This document shows, piece by piece, positions 41,382 through 41,734 of a stretch of 41,734 nt of DNA (positions are counted from its first letter, which is position 1; every line of letters begins with the position of its first letter). Position numbers and translations under genes: made by a program. The notes under the pieces were generated by a model. The model saw only the letters and a list, made by a program, of their open reading frames with translations. It was not told the DNA's origin and did not search any database. Origin of the DNA: Gnetum montanum (lineage: Eukaryota; Streptophyta; Gnetopsida; Gnetales; Gnetaceae). The stretch spans positions 578,277 to 620,010 of the forward strand of contig MNCI01030945.1 of assembly GCA_015680685.1 (NCBI GenBank). The letters run 5' to 3'.

Positions 41382-41734
41382 TGATGAGACACGATTCGCA
41401 TGAGCTGCGATATCGCGTCGTCCCCTACGATGTCATGTACGCGATATTGTGGTCTGCCGCCAAATCTATAAATAAGAGGTGGCACTCCCCTTATTCCTCA
41501 TCCTAGGCTTAAAGTAGGGAAACTATGGCAGTTTGATCACTCCAGAGATAGAATATTTTCCATGTGCCCGCAGCAGGAGTCCCCAAGTGAACGAATCTTT
41601 ATTCGAGCAGCTTTGTACTTGAATGTAAGTTGTGTATGGCAATAAAGACGAGCTTTGTGGATAAACCTTGCAGTACATGGAATAAGATTTTATTACCTGT
41701 TATTTCTTACATGTTATTTATTACCTGCATTAGC
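41382..41734 (+). repeat. LTR start, truncated by window end (different U3 from element D 5' LTR)
   Basis: Begins TGATGAGACACG at 41382. TATA box CTATAAATA at 41466-41474, then AAGAGGTGGCAC as in element B (AAGAGGTGGCAC on its minus strand). GGCAATAAAGACGAGCTTTG at 41639 matches 35530 in element D. The first 80 bases (GCGATATCGCG, ACGCGATATTG) do not match 35255-35340. It may be the 5' LTR of a further element inserted in D's integrase, or a mismatched 3' LTR of D. Confidence 0.75.

Overview
The window looks like accessory DNA from a large, repeat-rich plant nuclear genome. It holds several degenerate Ty3/gypsy LTR retrotransposons of the Athila-like type (tRNA-Asp-type primer sites, no chromodomain seen), a spliced plant cytochrome P450, a broken F-box/LRR-type gene and a fragment resembling a plant pararetrovirus. 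A gymnosperm is plausible from the texture, but this is inference. There are no bacterial-style operons, CRISPR arrays or RNA genes that I can support.

Layout. (1) 1-13600 is a nest. Plus-strand element A (partial 5' LTR 1-372, gutted interior, 3' LTR 3109-3609 continuing at 13256-13600) was hit in its 3' LTR by minus-strand element B (3610-13250), which is flanked by a perfect 5-bp target duplication TCCTA. B still shows LTRs, primer site, gag, protease, reverse transcriptase/RNase H and integrase, all inactivated. (2) 14165-25526 is minus-strand element C of the same superfamily. Between its RT and gag about 1.8 kb has been replaced by about 2.9 kb of oppositely oriented sequence (20203-23142) carrying one long frame, including an uninterrupted 751-codon stretch. 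This resembles an endogenous caulimovirid polyprotein fragment, but family assignment is tentative. C also carries an 80-bp minisatellite in its 3' non-coding region. (3) 25527-35254 is the only non-LTR-element stretch. It contains an F-box/LRR-like pseudogene (+), several short tandem duplications and a minus-strand P450 gene (30027-32837). I reconstructed nine exons for the P450 with GT..AG introns, unbroken phase and all hallmark P450 motifs (470 aa). It most resembles CYP722 of the CYP85 clan. (4) 35255-41734 is plus-strand element D: LTR, primer site, decayed gag-pro-RT/RH, then only the first residues of integrase before another LTR of a visibly different U3 type starts at 41382 and runs off the window.

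Common threads. Most stops and motif losses in the retroelements look like C-to-T/G-to-A transitions, as expected for long-methylated repeats. Three single-N positions (9163, 19385, 37278) are each flanked by the same 41-74 bp on both sides, so they are assembly joins and not biology. The P450 is the only gene here that looks functional. By family it may act in strigolactone (carlactonoic acid) metabolism.
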